Shown here in pieces: positions 20,831-32,791 of a DNA stretch of 64,000 bases. Position 1 is the stretch's first letter. Every line of letters starts with the position of its first letter. Under the pieces are notes generated by a model. The model was not told the origin of the DNA. It worked only from the letters and a program-made list of their open reading frames with translations, and did not search any database. The stretch is from Aphanomyces cochlioides. Lineage: Eukaryota; Oomycota; Saprolegniomycetes; Saprolegniales; Verrucalvaceae. A program made the position numbers and the translations under genes. The stretch spans positions 930,001 to 994,000 of the forward strand of contig JAHQRK010000016.1 in NCBI GenBank assembly GCA_019828595.1, given 5' to 3'.

Positions 20831-21148
20831 ATGAAGCGCTTCTTCTCGACGTCGTCGTTCCGCCCGCTATGGATGCTTCGCTACAACTATGTAGAGGGTA
20901 TGGTTGAGAAGCGTGACCCATTCCGCAGCCTTCATCTTGCGCATGTCGAGAAATTTTCTGTGGCTGGGCAGAAACCACACGTCCTCATGGGTGGTGCATT
21001 TGCCGATCCTGTTGACGGCGCGGCGTTTGTGATTGATGCAACGAGTGCAGACGAAGTGAGAGAGTTTGCCAAGAACGATCCGTACGTGATCCAAAAGCTC
21101 GTCACGCGTTTCGACGTCCGTCCATACAATGTAGTCGAGTTTAAGTGA
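20831..21148 (+). CDS. YCII-like domain protein, probably mitochondrial
   Basis: A single exon of 105 codons, start ATG 20831. The N-terminus MKRFFSTSSFRPLWMLRYNY is rich in Arg, Ser and Phe and lacks acidic residues, fitting a mitochondrial targeting signal. The rest matches the YCII dimeric alpha-beta barrel: RDPFRSLHLAHVEKF, VLMGGAFADPVDGAAFVID, then FAKNDPYVIQKLVTRFDVRP. The conserved His in LHLAHVE and the Asp in NDPYV correspond to the proposed catalytic pair of the family. Most YCII proteins have no proven reaction, so none is assigned. It converges on the PX-domain gene with 48 bp between stops. Confidence 0.8.
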   Translation: MKRFFSTSSFRPLWMLRYNYVEGMVEKRDPFRSLHLAHVEKFSVAGQKPHVLMGGAFADPVDGAAFVIDATSADEVREFAKNDPYVIQKLVTRFDVRPYNVVEFK

Positions 21149-21196
21149 TGACAAAATGAAGCATATATACACTGGAGTTGTACAACGTCATGACAT

Positions 21197-22763
21197 TTAC
21201 TTGAAGCTCATCAAGTTGACCGCGCCTTGGTTACGCAAACGACTCAAAATCTTGTTGTCCTGCGCCGGTTCTTCTTCCACAGACGTATGGCCACCACTTC
21301 CATGAGATGGAACGTATCCCTCTTCTTCGTCAATGCTGTATCCCCTTGAGCGCAACGACGATTGTGACTTGAATGATGATTGCGACAGTCGGTCAAGGCT
21401 CTTGCGGCGGGCGTAGCTCCGTTGTCGCTGGATGGATCCACGTAGAGAGTGGACGTGTTCGCTGGCAGCGTGCAGATCTTCTTGAATTTGATTGTCGGCC
21501 ATTGCACCTGCGACGGACACCAAGACGTCTTTGGACACGTCGGTACCAAAGGTATTGACAACATATTCGGAATACTCGGCAGCGCTTGTTCGCCGCGCTC
21601 GTAGCTCCTTTGTCATGAAGCGAAATTCTTCCACGCGCTCTTCGTCGTCGCCAACTAAGTCGCGAACTTTGGCCATGACTTCCTTTGCATTGATGTAATT
21701 GGCACTCTGTGGTCGACTTCGTTGAGGCCGCGTCATTCGCGTCGATGGAATTGCGGCTTCGCTCGCTGGACGCACTCGACTTGAAGATCGGGTCATGGAA
21801 CCTAGGCATCCATCAAACTTTGAGAAACGTCGAGCGACTCATACGGTTGCTCGCAATGGCATCGATCGATTGAGGCGACGTCGATGTCATGGCGGCTGTG
21901 AGGGCCTGGCGCTTTCGCTTATCGGGTAAGAGAGTCGCCAAACTCGGCACTAGCCACTGGCAAAATTCAACTCCAAAGCTTTCGACCATGAAGGAGTAAA
22001 AGCTGGCTCCTTCGACATCAATCGCATCGACAGCTTTGCCGAATCGCCGCGCACGCTTTTGAAATGCCTTTAGTACGTCGGCTCCAGCATGCTCTGAGAT
22101 ACGTTCCATGATGAGAGCTTGTAGCTCTTGTTGCTGGGATTCAGTGAGATGGACTTCATCTGACTCATCGGACGAGCGGGGAGTGCCCAGGGACGGCTCA
22201 TCAGGCTGGGACACGTTTGAGTTGGACGTGAGAGAGCGGAGTTGCGAGGCGTCTTCTGTTCGACTGACATCGACTAGTGGTTGTTGTTCAAAGAGAAGGC
22301 GAGCATGGACATTGAGGAAATCTGCCAAAGCGAGAGACCCTTCGCGGGTTTGAAATTGCGTGATGCCAGGGATGCTCGTGACGCGATTGAAGTACTCTTG
22401 AAGGTCGCGTTGGCGAGTCGCCAAGAACGCAGGCTTCATCGCTTGACCAAAGAACGTTTTCGTCTTGTACAATGGCGCGAATGGTATATTTGCCATGTAC
22501 TGCGCGGCTTGGCTCGCTCGAATACGAGTGTCAAACACTTGGCATTCCTCAAACGACTTGTAGACAACCCATTCGACGGAGACCAACTCTTTTGTCGTCG
22601 CGCATTCCGCACGACATCCGATTTGAAACTCCTACACCTCCGTGGTGAGAAAAAACTCAAGTGCGTCGTTGGAGCGACGTACTGGGGTCTTGTTGATGAA
22701 GCGGAAGCTGTTGACAGAGACGTCGAGACGCAGCAAGCGTTCGACCGGCCGCTGTTGTTGCAT
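21197..22763 (-). CDS. PX-domain protein (sorting-nexin-like)
   Basis: Three exons (22763-22683, 22631-21845, 21801-21197), introns 51 and 43 nt, give 490 residues. The N-terminal ~125 residues form a PX phosphoinositide-binding domain rebuilt across the first intron: VSVNSFRFINKTP joined to EFQIGCRAEC, EWVVYKSFEECQVFD, a Pro/Phe segment (FAPLYKTKTFFGQ) and RQRDLQEYFNRVTSI...LADFLNV. The rest is Ser-rich and charged with two helical blocks (ELQALIMERISEHAGADVLK and AKEVMAKVRDLVGDDEERVE). No BAR domain is obvious. It probably binds PI3P on endosomal membranes. The start ATG 22763 is the only one preceding the PX strand in the first exon. Confidence 0.8.
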
Positions 22764-23617
22764 CAGACTCACCTCGTCTGGCACTTTGTCTATGATTGGT
22801 CCATTCTGTCTCTGATTGGTTGAAGTCTATGACGGAGTGGGGGGACCCATAAATTACCGACACGACAAAGTAGAAACCGCTCAAAATCTACGAGAACATG
22901 CAGACTTTGAGCAAATCCTAAATGCAACAAGAAGGCTCTAGAGGCTGTACAGCGTGCTCTCCATCTTGGTGGATGGAACTTACTCGGAGTGAACATCGAT
23001 GAATCTTCTGGAGGGGGCGAGGGGACATAAGATTTTGATTGATACCCATCGTGTTACTACATCCGGATACTCTCTGTCACGAGTGACAGGACAGGTCACT
23101 TTTTTGGAATCGACAGAGAAATATCCGGATAATGATATCCGGTTTTTTTACACCGAGATTTTCCCGCAAGTCTTTCCACCATGACATACTACATACTACG
23201 CACAGAGTCCATGCTTTCACGTGGGTAACCAAAGAGAGGTAGCTGAGCACGCTGCGCCCGTAGTCTTTTAATATATTGCCTAACATTGTAAAGAGCAGCA
23301 CGTATCATTCCGCCCTTGAAATTTTGGGGCGTTTTGTTAATGTGCAGTCATGTGTCGCTTGTTTCAACAAAAATATCGTGCTGATAAAACTATGGACATC
23401 TTGCAAACGAGCTCGTTGATAGATATAAGCCCAGGAGGTCCTGCTGTGTTGATGAGCTGCACCTTGAGTGCTGGACAATGTCAGGGCATTTGGGATTCCA
23501 GATTCGTTCCACCAGTATTCATCCGGATAATTTTTCTTATCCGGGAGTACCCTGATGTCATTATCCGGATAATTTCATGTTTCCGGATATTTGCTGTTTT
23601 TAAGCGGTCGAGATCCA
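22764..23617. promoter_or_regulatory. Divergent intergenic region with multiple TATCCGGATA palindromes
   Basis: This 850-bp stretch separates the PX gene (-) from BCAS2 (+) and holds no supported gene. Palindromes are dense: about 23062, 23121-23142 (atatccggataatgatatccgg), 23519-23545 and 23562-23592. The last group lies 25-100 bp upstream of the BCAS2 ATG at 23618. The inner pairs can form imperfect hairpins. The middle (23150-23500) has no recognisable feature. Confidence 0.45.
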
Positions 23618-24339
23618 ATGGGAGAACCGGCGACGACATGTCCGCTGCTGAATGAAACGCGCCACTTGATTGACTCGTTGGGGTACATCGATGAGAACCT
23701 TGCGGCGGGAGATGTAGCGATGCAGAAGCTCGTCAAGTTGCAGATTGACCAACAGCTTGCGCAGATGCCGCCATTAGATGAAGAGCACTACTTGGCCTAT
23801 TTGCCCAAGTTGGATTTGAAATTGGACTCTCGTGAAATGAAGCGCGTTGCGGCAAAGGTGAAATTAGAAGCAATTGACACCAATAAATACCGTGTTGCAC
23901 CTCCCCTACCGTCACAACTAAAGCAAGGCCAAGACGCCCAACTCGAAGCATGGCAACAATCGACAAATGCGGCAAAGATTGCCATCGAACACCAGAACAA
24001 CAAGATATTGAACTTGGAAATGCAAAACAAATATGGTGCAAGTCGATGGAAGTTGCAAGTAGGCGTCTTGCACGGTGTGAACGAACGCTGCAAAGACGAG
24101 CTGGCTGAGCTTCGCGGCGAAACTGACCAAGTCAACATGTCACGCAAAGAAGAACAGCTCTTGAACGCTGATAAACTGCAGAATCTTGAAGCCAAACGAG
24201 ACGACTTGGCTCAAAAGACCAAATGGATTCAGGTAAGATCTATTCGATTGTACACATTGACAACTTTTGCACTTTCTAGCAAGCTTGCGACTCCCTTGAG
24301 CGTGACATTAAGCGACTCAAGCCCAATCCTACCGAATAA
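23618..24339 (+). CDS. Pre-mRNA-splicing factor SPF27 (BCAS2-like)
   Basis: Two exons around intron 24233-24279 (47 nt) give 224 residues, the usual size for the family. The BCAS2/SPF27 fold is visible: LIDSLGYIDENLA at the start, YLPKLDLKLDSREMKRVAAK, a short Pro/Val linker (DTNKYRVAPPLPSQ), then a long coiled coil (AIEHQNNKILNLEMQNKYG, NERCKDELAELRGETDQVN) ending RDIKRLKPNPTE. SPF27 is a core scaffold of the Prp19/NineTeen complex that activates the spliceosome. ATG 23618 is chosen because the codons before it lie in a palindromic promoter-like region. Confidence 0.9.
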
Positions 24340-24924
24340 ATCATCTTTCGCGTACCACAGATTTGCATGTTCTCTTGTTGTCGCTCTGTGATGTTGGCTG
24401 GAAACTTTTGATAATCAGTGGAGGCATTTATCATTGAAATAACTTTAGTCTCTTGTACAGAGCTCTTCGGAGGCTCACTTGCGTTCAATGTCGCTCCAAA
24501 CGAAAGCAAGCCTCTTCTCCATCTTAAGATTGAGAGTCCAGCCAGTACATGCTTCATGGGTTTGGCATTGACAACGATTCCTTGAGCATACAAGCACCAG
24601 ACTGTTTGCCCCCATTATTTTCTCTCTTCAACGTTGAGCACTTGCCATTTCTCGCGAGTGACCTTGCGCAGTCTGAGTTTCGCACACGCTGGGCTGCGTC
24701 AAAACGAAAAGATGGCAGCTCTTCTGCCACTTTGGTTCTCTAAGACGTGTAGACGTGTAGTAGGTCCTACTCGTTTAATTAGTAGGCTTGGACTGTTTAC
24801 TATAGAAAATATAGTAGATATTATCGATTTGATACAAATTTTGGGTTGGTGCTCAGTCGAATCACCCCGGCAAATCGATCCGCAAACCGATCCCATAGAT
24901 TTCATTGGCTGATTCGAAAAAAAG
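24340..24924. other. Intergenic region without a recognised gene
   Basis: Short ORFs on both strands (longest about 105 codons at 24276-24593, minus) overlap the end of BCAS2 or lack any domain. About 24750-24840 is AT-rich with small imperfect palindromes. No RNA gene was recognised. Confidence 0.4.
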
Positions 24925-25203
24925 TATTGTCTTTTCGATTCAAATTTCGAATCGCCGGTTGATTTAATCGATTTGTGTGTGTTTTGACGTGTGTTTGTCG
25001 TGTATTTTAGCATTACTAAATACACTTTAGTAGCTATTATTTAGCATTCCGATGTGTGAACTACACCTATTATCCGGATTCTAGCATAATTATGTCCGGA
25101 TAAGCTTTGAATTCCGGTTAATTGGACAAATAACCGGATATTTATCGATTCCAAAAATGAAGAAATCGGGATAAAATTCGAGTTTTTGCCCGAAAAGACA
25201 ATA
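24925..25203. mobile_element. 279-bp MITE, copy 2 (inverted relative to copy 1)
   Basis: It begins TATTGTCTTTTCGATTC and ends GCCCGAAAAGACAATA, and over its whole length it is the reverse complement of 20375-20653 with only scattered differences. TA sits at both ends, as in Tc1/mariner-type MITEs. The region just downstream (to about 25325) ends with a similar string (ccccaaaaagcacaatac), perhaps a degraded further copy. Confidence 0.75.
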
Positions 25204-25619
25204 CCATATTTTGTCAAATTAGTCGAAATTTTTCGATTATTAGCCAATCAAATGGCTTAAAACAAATTTGGAACGATTGAACAAACCGCGCCGAATTGGG
25301 AAATTTCCCCAAAAAGCACAATACTATACTTTATTCTTGTAGCATTACGACTGTAGCATTTGGAGAATGGACTGGGTTGATGCCTGGCCATTAGAAGCAT
25401 AACCGCAGAGACAAAACTGACGTTAAAGTCCCTCGAGATGATGTCTCCGGCGCTTGATTGAACGTGCTTTTCAAGCGCAAGTTGATAATATTGTATGGGT
25501 TTGTAAATAGGATTACTAATTGCAATGTGGAGATGGCTGGCTTTTCCTCTATAAATTTATACCTCTCAGAATGGATCCGTCGATCTTCCACCCCATTTGT
25601 GACAAATTGCGGCAAGCAG
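25204..25619. other. Upstream region of the ARP3 gene
   Basis: No gene is supported. It may contain degraded MITE sequence near 25290-25325 and AT-rich sequence close to the ARP3 start. An ORF on the minus strand (25391-25843) overlaps ARP3 exons and is a shadow. Confidence 0.35.
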
Positions 25620-27054
<1,435 letters not shown>

Positions 27055-27282
27055 CTGAAATAACAATGTCAACTGACGTTTAAAAACCATTTTAAAACAT
27101 AGGGATATTTAGTAAGCATTTTAATCATTCAAAAGGGTTTTAAAAGGGTTTTAAAAAGGTTTAAGACATGTTATCCCATATTGAATACAGCACAGTTGGT
27201 ACAATTAATTTTTAAAATAGTTTTAAAAAATAAGAATTTTACTGTCGTTGGATTGTGTTGAAACGACGCCAACGACCGTTTC
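27055..27282. other. AT-rich 3' region with tandem tttaaaagggt repeat
   Basis: Between ARP3 and the next gene, about 27129-27162 has three imperfect copies of an ~11-bp unit (ttttaaaaggg). This is probably the ARP3 3' untranslated region plus the promoter of the next gene. Confidence 0.4.
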
Positions 27283-29269
27283 ATGTACGTTGCCATGGAG
27301 TCCATCGAGGCGAAGCTCCGTCTCGCGCGATACAAAAAGTTTGATCCGTTCTATGAAGCCTTGCTTCGCTCGCCGCCGTCCAAGCTGGCCATGGCCACAG
27401 GCCGGCTCTCCATAGGCGCGCCGTCGTTTCCACTGTCCAAGGCATTTCAATCAACACCGAAAGCAGCACCGACGGTATTGGCATTAGGAACGGACACAAT
27501 TTCGACGCTTCTAGCTCTCCAGCAGCTCGACGGTCGATGGAACATGGACGACGCATTTGTCCACGCCATGCATGGCCTCGTGCCCCCTTGCCCTCCAGGT
27601 GTAGGCGCGACGATGTGGGCAACAGCATGTGCGCTTGCAGCTCTACGCCGTCATCCAGCAGATTTTGAACGCCTGGACCTTCCATGTTCCAAAGCATTGA
27701 CTCAAGTCGACACTCAAGTCTTTGAATGGGCCAAGCAAGCTCTCCCGCCGATTCCCAACGAAGCCAACACAGTATATCTTTGCTTCAAACATGCGTTGAC
27801 AAGTCTGCCTAGGCACCAAAGTTGACAACACCAGAATACATTGCTCCTGAAGTAGTCATTCAGCGCAAAAACATCCAAGTCGATCGGCTCAGTCAGGAGA
27901 TCCTGCGCCATGTCGAAAGCTCCGCGGCGAATGCACTGCACGAGGGTTATGCCAGAGAATTCAAGCCACGAAACCTACCGCCACAACCTTTTCAGGTTGT
28001 CAGCTGTGGCTCTCAACCTCACTAAGGATTACTGCAGGTGGGCGACGTCATTGAATGCTGCTGGCGTCAAGCTCGGAGTGCGAGCAATCAGCCTTGTGTC
28101 CAAGCAGAGTGGTCACCAGCTCGAGTACATTTCAACTCTAGAGCAGCCACATGACACGTCTCGAGTAGATTGCGAGTGTCGACGACAATGACACCAGAGT
28201 CGATGTGGTTTACCTCGGTGGGCGACGGGAGAGGCTTCGTGGAGTTGATGCCGCGCACGTGCGACGGCCAAATGCAGTCAAGAAAGCACCGAAGGAAGTC
28301 CTGCGAGATCTCCAGCGCACATGGCTTGAGCCATTGCCGCTCCAGGACGAGCTAAAGCGTGTGCAGCAGGTATCAAGATTGCCTCTCGACCATTCAAAGC
28401 TAATGGAACTTGTATTTCAAGGTCGTGAGAGCAAAAACACCTCCTCCTTGGCACGACAGAACAAACATCGAAAAGCAAGCGACTCCAACGCGGCGATCAC
28501 TGCCTCCACGTCGACAAACTAACACTGTGGCCGCCACCAACGACCTCCCAAGAAACGACGATGGAAAACCTCTTCCACCAAGCCATGAAGCGACCATTGC
28601 TGCTATTCTAGCGTATGAAAAGTGTCTGGCCAAGGTTTCGCCGGTCTTGAAGCAGTGCAGCCGACTCTACAGGTACGACCGCCACGCTCTCCAGCTCTTC
28701 TGACTTGCAGAAGCTCTGCACGATCCTTTCGTGACCGCATTCACGCCTTTGATGCGTTTACTCCAGTTGTCGTCGAGCTCGTTCTTGCTACTGTCGACTG
28801 CATCGAGCGTGTCTTTTCACTTGAGCAATCCTCGACGGTCTTTGCTCCATTTCTATGGCATGGAGAACCTTTCCTCCACTCTGTACAACGAGAGAGAGTG
28901 AACTGTCGCCGCTGAATGCTCTGCGTAGGTGGCCCATCATGCGGATTCTTTCGCATCGTCCAAGACGTTGGTGCGCGTGTAAAGTCCCTCTCGTCGCTCA
29001 TGTCATTGCTACGTAGCAAGATTGGTACGGCACGGATTTTCACTTTGAGATGAATCCATTCCTGCTCACGGTGCCGCTGCATCTCAAGCAAGACACGACC
29101 CAACTCGCGGTCGTGACGCATTCATGGTGGCCTGAAAATGGCTACGACGCCGTGTTACGGCAGCGCATCGACCGAGCAGAACAGGTTTGCGTTTGGCGTC
29201 GTCGATTCAAATTTTTTTATCGCTGTGTAGCAACTCCTCGAGCATCTCGCACGACTCGACCAGTCTTGA
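27283..29269 (+). CDS. Uncharacterised protein with VWA5/PARP4-type tail segment and a Tudor-like domain
   Basis: Nine exons with introns 27772-27812, 27996-28037, 28125-28168, 28370-28421, 28673-28710, 28883-28928, 28977-29016 and 29185-29230 give 545 residues. Residues ~60-120 (STLLALQQLDGRWNMDDAFV, then GATMWATACALAALRR) resemble the helical C-terminal segment of VWA5A/PARP4-type proteins. Residues ~240-300 are Tudor-like: VGDVIECCWR, QAEWSPAR joined to IASVDDNDTRVDVVYLGG. The C-terminal half (FRDRIHAFDAFTPVVVELVL, DWYGTDFHFEMNPFLLTVPL, a terminal helix) is unrecognised. All joins keep phase. Function is unknown; the Tudor-like part suggests binding of methylated protein or a scaffold role. 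ATG 27283 is used; 27295 is an alternative. Confidence 0.6.
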
Positions 29270-29279
29270 AGAGCTCTTG

Positions 29280-30126
29280 TCACCTCCTTGGCGTCGAGCT
29301 GCTCGCGGATGGCGTCGCCATGACATTCAATCGGACGATCTCTTTGATGAATTTACGGTCGAGAGGCAGCGAGGCGTCCATGGGCGAGTTCATGTAATAT
29401 TCGACTTGGATCGCTTTCTTGGCGGTGGTGGCATGCGTCGCGGACCACTTTGGCTTCATGCGGAGCACATTCGCCTCCTCCTACGACATAAATCATGCCA
29501 TGGGCCGGTCGATTTGCTAGGAATACGTACGACTTGGGCTCTCTGCGCTGGAGAAATCACTCGTTCGTGTCGAGAATGGACGCCCGTGGGATAATCGTAC
29601 TCGAGAGGGCGAGCGACGCGACTTTTGGCTTCGTTTGCATTGCCAATCTTGAATGTCTGGAGGACACCACAGCCGTCAGTTCCATCTAAAACGAGAGACG
29701 CACCGGTCGAGGAGGCTGTCCAAGTGTTTTTTCCTTTGGTGGACTCTTGTCGTTGTTGCTTTGTGCTGCTGCCGCGGCTGCATTTGTATGTTTGCACAGC
29801 ACGGCGCTGCGAAACTCCCTCAGCTGGGATTTTGTTCCCAAGAGCGCGTCAAACTATCAAAGAGAGCATCATGAGCAAACATGAGCTAGAGAGGGCTAAC
29901 GTACTGCATCAGGAGCGCCAATGCGGCTCTGGATCCGATCCATGCGTGTCTGGCGCTCGGCGAAGATGGGATCCATTTGCTTGGAATCTTGGAGCAAGAT
30001 GACATTGTCGCCGGACGATGTGACTTGGGAGAGCGCTGGAAAGTGTCGAATCTTGGCGAATTGCGCGGCATGGGCGTCTTTGTACACACGACGCTCTCGC
30101 TCTTCGAGCTGCGTCGCTGTCGGCAT
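29280..30126 (-). CDS. Unknown basic, partly coiled-coil protein
   Basis: Four coding exons (30126-29905, 29853-29704, 29656-29531, 29480-29280) with introns of 51, 47 and 50 nt give 232 residues. A further intron (GTAAGA near 30218 to TAG near 30156) probably lies in the 5' untranslated region. The N-terminus is helical and charged (ATQLEERERRVYKDAHAAQF); the middle has an Ala run and basic sequence; the C-terminus has VEYYMNSPMDASLPLDRKFI. No family is recognised. The stop is only 11 bp from that of the convergent Tudor-like gene, typical of this compact genome and supporting both 3' ends. Confidence 0.55.
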
Positions 30127-30352
30127 CGTCAAGATGTAACCGCCGTAACCGTTTCCTAAAAAGATGCCACAAGCTGAAACGGCCGCAGCAGTTACACAGA
30201 GGAGCCGCCATCTTACCGGTCAATCAACGTGGCGGGCCTTGGGAATCTGATAGGTGTTGCTATTTTGAGAGCGAGGAATATTTATAGACGCGTCCATACG
30301 AAGTCAGTTTTTGAAATCGCGCCGAGGGCTCAAGCCACTACTGCAAGTAACA

Positions 30353-30943
30353 ATGGGAGCTGCATCATCTGTCAACAACGCCTCATACGATGCCGACAAG
30401 TTTGCCAAATCGAAGGCGATCATGGCGCTAGAATGCGACGACGCTGAAAAGTTTGCCAAGCTCAAGGAGCTATGGGGAGGTGCAGTTCCTGAAGCGGCGA
30501 CTGCTGCCGCTCCTAAGAAAGGTTTGTCGAGCCGCAAGGATGATCTTGGTGTTCACGCTGGGATTGTAGCGGAAGAACCAAAGAAACAAGATGAGAAACC
30601 AAGCGAAGCCAAGAAAGAGCCCACACCTGAACCACAACCTAACAAAGATGCACAAGCCAATGACGCTCCAAAGGACGCTCCCAAGGACTCACCCAAGAAG
30701 GACGAGGCCAAGAAAGATGAGCCCAAGAAGGACGAGCCAAAGAAGGAAGAACCCAAGAAAGAAGAGGCCAAGAAGGACGAGCCCAAGAAAGAGGAACCCA
30801 AGAAGGAAGAGGCCAAGAAGGACGAGCCAAAGAAGGAAGAACCCAAGAAAGAAGAAGCAAAGAAGGAAGAGACCAAGAAGGAAGAACCTAAGAAAGATGC
30901 ACAGCCTGCGCAAGGAGCACCAGCAAGTGAGATCAAAAAGTAG
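30353..30943 (+). CDS. N-myristoylation-motif protein with Lys/Glu/Pro tandem repeats
   Basis: A single exon of 196 codons, start ATG 30353. It begins MGAASSVNNASYDADKF, where Gly2 and Ser6 fit the N-myristoylation consensus, so membrane anchoring is predicted. Residues ~20-45 are a short helical segment (DAEKFAKLKELWGG). From ~80 on it is almost wholly Lys, Glu, Asp, Pro and Ala, with about a dozen 5- and 10-residue repeats of PKKDE/PKKEE/AKKEE. The DNA repeat makes a long open frame on the opposite strand, which is a shadow. It may be a membrane-tethered, disordered scaffold; there is no homology evidence. Confidence 0.6.
   Translation: MGAASSVNNASYDADKFAKSKAIMALECDDAEKFAKLKELWGGAVPEAATAAAPKKGLSSRKDDLGVHAGIVAEEPKKQDEKPSEAKKEPTPEPQPNKDAQANDAPKDAPKDSPKKDEAKKDEPKKDEPKKEEPKKEEAKKDEPKKEEPKKEEAKKDEPKKEEPKKEEAKKEETKKEEPKKDAQPAQGAPASEIKK
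30702..30897 (+). repeat. 15-bp-unit imperfect tandem repeat inside the Lys/Glu-rich gene
   Basis: Units of the form CCCAAGAAGGACGAG or GCCAAGAAGGAAGAG repeat in frame about 13 times, with a longer period of about 60 bp. It codes the PKKDE/AKKEE repeats and is likely to vary in length between strains. Confidence 0.8.
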
Positions 30944-31071
30944 ATAGTGAGATACGTCGCCCTTGTAATCATATTGCTTCGTCTCGACGTCGCGTCTCTC
31001 GTCGGTTTCACCGTCGGTTGCAATGTAACCGCTCTAAGAATACATTTCTTGCACAAAAACGGCTGCATGGC

Positions 31072-32746
31072 ATGGACGTCGGGCTGTCCAAAGCGGCGGC
31101 CAAGCTCAAGCCGCTCGTCAAATCTGTCGTGCCCAAGCCTGTCGCGTCGCTTGGACATCTCGACGTCGTTGGCGACGAAGAAGACAGTCGAGTGGGTACG
31201 TTTGGCTACAGCTCTGCTGTGAAATGTTGATTTGTGTAGTCTTTGTGACTCCCAAAGTGTCATCACCATGGAAGTATAAACTTGCAGCGCCAGCAGAGGA
31301 ACAAGTGGCCAAGGAAGAATACGAACGCATGTCGGCCTACATTGAAGAGTTTCAACGGCGGCAAGACGTCCATCCGCGTATGCATCGCAAATCCCCAAAG
31401 TCACCGTCTCGACGTCAAATGCCGGTCGTGCATTTAGAGCCGATTGACGTTCCTACCCGTGAAAGCCGATCTTCCAACCACTTCCTCCCCGCTACTGAGG
31501 AGGAGAAGCAAGCCTTTTGGGAATCCATTGAAGCCCACAGACGCATGCGCAAGGAGAAGTCTCGCCACCGATCTTTGTTTGATTTTAACCTCCAAGCGGC
31601 AGATCATCCTCAGGTAACTTTGGCGATATCAATTGCTCCTGACTCGTGAAGATGCTGGACGACCGGCATGCTGCATGGCTGCAACACCAAAGTCAGTTTC
31701 AAGAACAGTGTGCAGAGACTCGTCAGCAGCGCGAGTCGGAATTCGAAAAGCGCATGCAAGAGGCAACATCGGAGTATCGCAACCATTTGCGCAACTTGAA
31801 ACGACAACACGAGGCCCACCAAGCTGCGTTGCGTCCTATGCTACCGATTATCTTTGCCGCCATAGCTGCGCATGCGTTTACTACACGAATGCGAGCTCTC
31901 TGGGCTTTGCAATGTCGGATTGTGCATGTCAAGCGAATAGCATTACGGTGGCGAGAGCGTACACAGCGACATCTCGCATGTGCCATGCACGCAACTCGAC
32001 TTCGACACTGGCTTCGTGAAAGCGTCAAGATCAAAACCGTCGCCCATAAAGTATTTTACGCGCTGCGAGTGTATATCAGCCGCGTTGTACTCGTTCAATC
32101 GCTCTGGCGTCGCAAGGTGGCCACACGATACGTCCAGTTGCGTTTCTTGGAAGCACGTTGGAAAATTTTCATCGCTACACCACCAGAAGCTCCATCTCCG
32201 CCTTCCCATGCATCCAAGGAGCACATTGAGAAGCCCAAGGTCAAACCCACAGTCAAGGTACGTCGTCAAAGAATCGCATTGTTTCCTCACTTGCGAGGTC
32301 CAGCCAGCTCGGCGCGCTAAAAATCCCAAATTGGTCGGTTATCCGTATCCGGATATAGATCTCAAATTTCAAAATCAAGTTTTGGTTGAAGTGGTGCGGG
32401 AACATGAGCGCGACTGCCGCGCGCGATTTCGAGCGATGGAGGTCCATCCCTGAGGATCTATGGACTCCATGAATGACGTATATTGTAGGTGGATCTACTT
32501 CCTCACTTGATTCAATCGCTCCAAGGCGTCTACGTCGATCGAACGCGGACTGAAGTGCGGCAAATGGCAGCAAACCATGCATTGCTTGGATCTGTCTGGA
32601 CGCGGCTCCAAGCGATTCCTGGCGCACTGGACGTGAATGAGACGCCAGTGGTAGACTTTAGCGTGAAGCATCTCGATCTCTTGCAGCTCGTGACGCGAGC
32701 GTACCAACTCCAGTGCGAGGAAGGTAAAGCGCACTGCAAAGCATGA
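31072..32746 (+). CDS. Basic coiled-coil protein (possibly centrosomal or ciliary)
   Basis: Five exons, introns 31196-31239, 31614-31651, 32258-32297 and 32442-32488, give 501 residues. The first third has two short helical, charged segments (KEEYERMSAYIEEFQRRQDV, EEEKQAFWESIEAHRRMRKE). The middle is a long coiled coil (TRQQRESEFEKRMQEATSEY) followed by Trp/Arg-rich helices with IQ-like spacing (ALWALQCRIVHVKRIALRWR, VLVQSLWRRKVATRYVQLRF), which often bind calmodulin or centrin. The C-terminus is helical (LDLLQLVTRAYQLQCEEG). No named family is recognised; a cytoskeletal or basal-body role is inferred from architecture only. It converges on the globin gene, 46 bp between stops. Confidence 0.6.
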
Positions 32747-32791
32747 CAACTAAGCGAGATCTAACGCACGAAATGTGCATATTGTATAGCA

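Noticed and set aside
24276..24912. ORFs downstream of BCAS2 on both strands
   Set aside because: Short, without motifs, and partly overlapping the BCAS2 last exon.
30553..31404. 283-codon minus-strand ORF rich in Ser, Phe and Leu
   Set aside because: It is the antisense of the AAGAAG-type tandem repeat of the Lys/Glu-rich gene; the repeat lacks stop codons on the opposite strand.
32338..32360. TATCCGTATCCGGATATAG, resembling the promoter palindrome
   Set aside because: It lies within a coding exon (VGYPYPDIDLKF) of the coiled-coil gene and fits the reading frame, so it was not counted as a regulatory copy.
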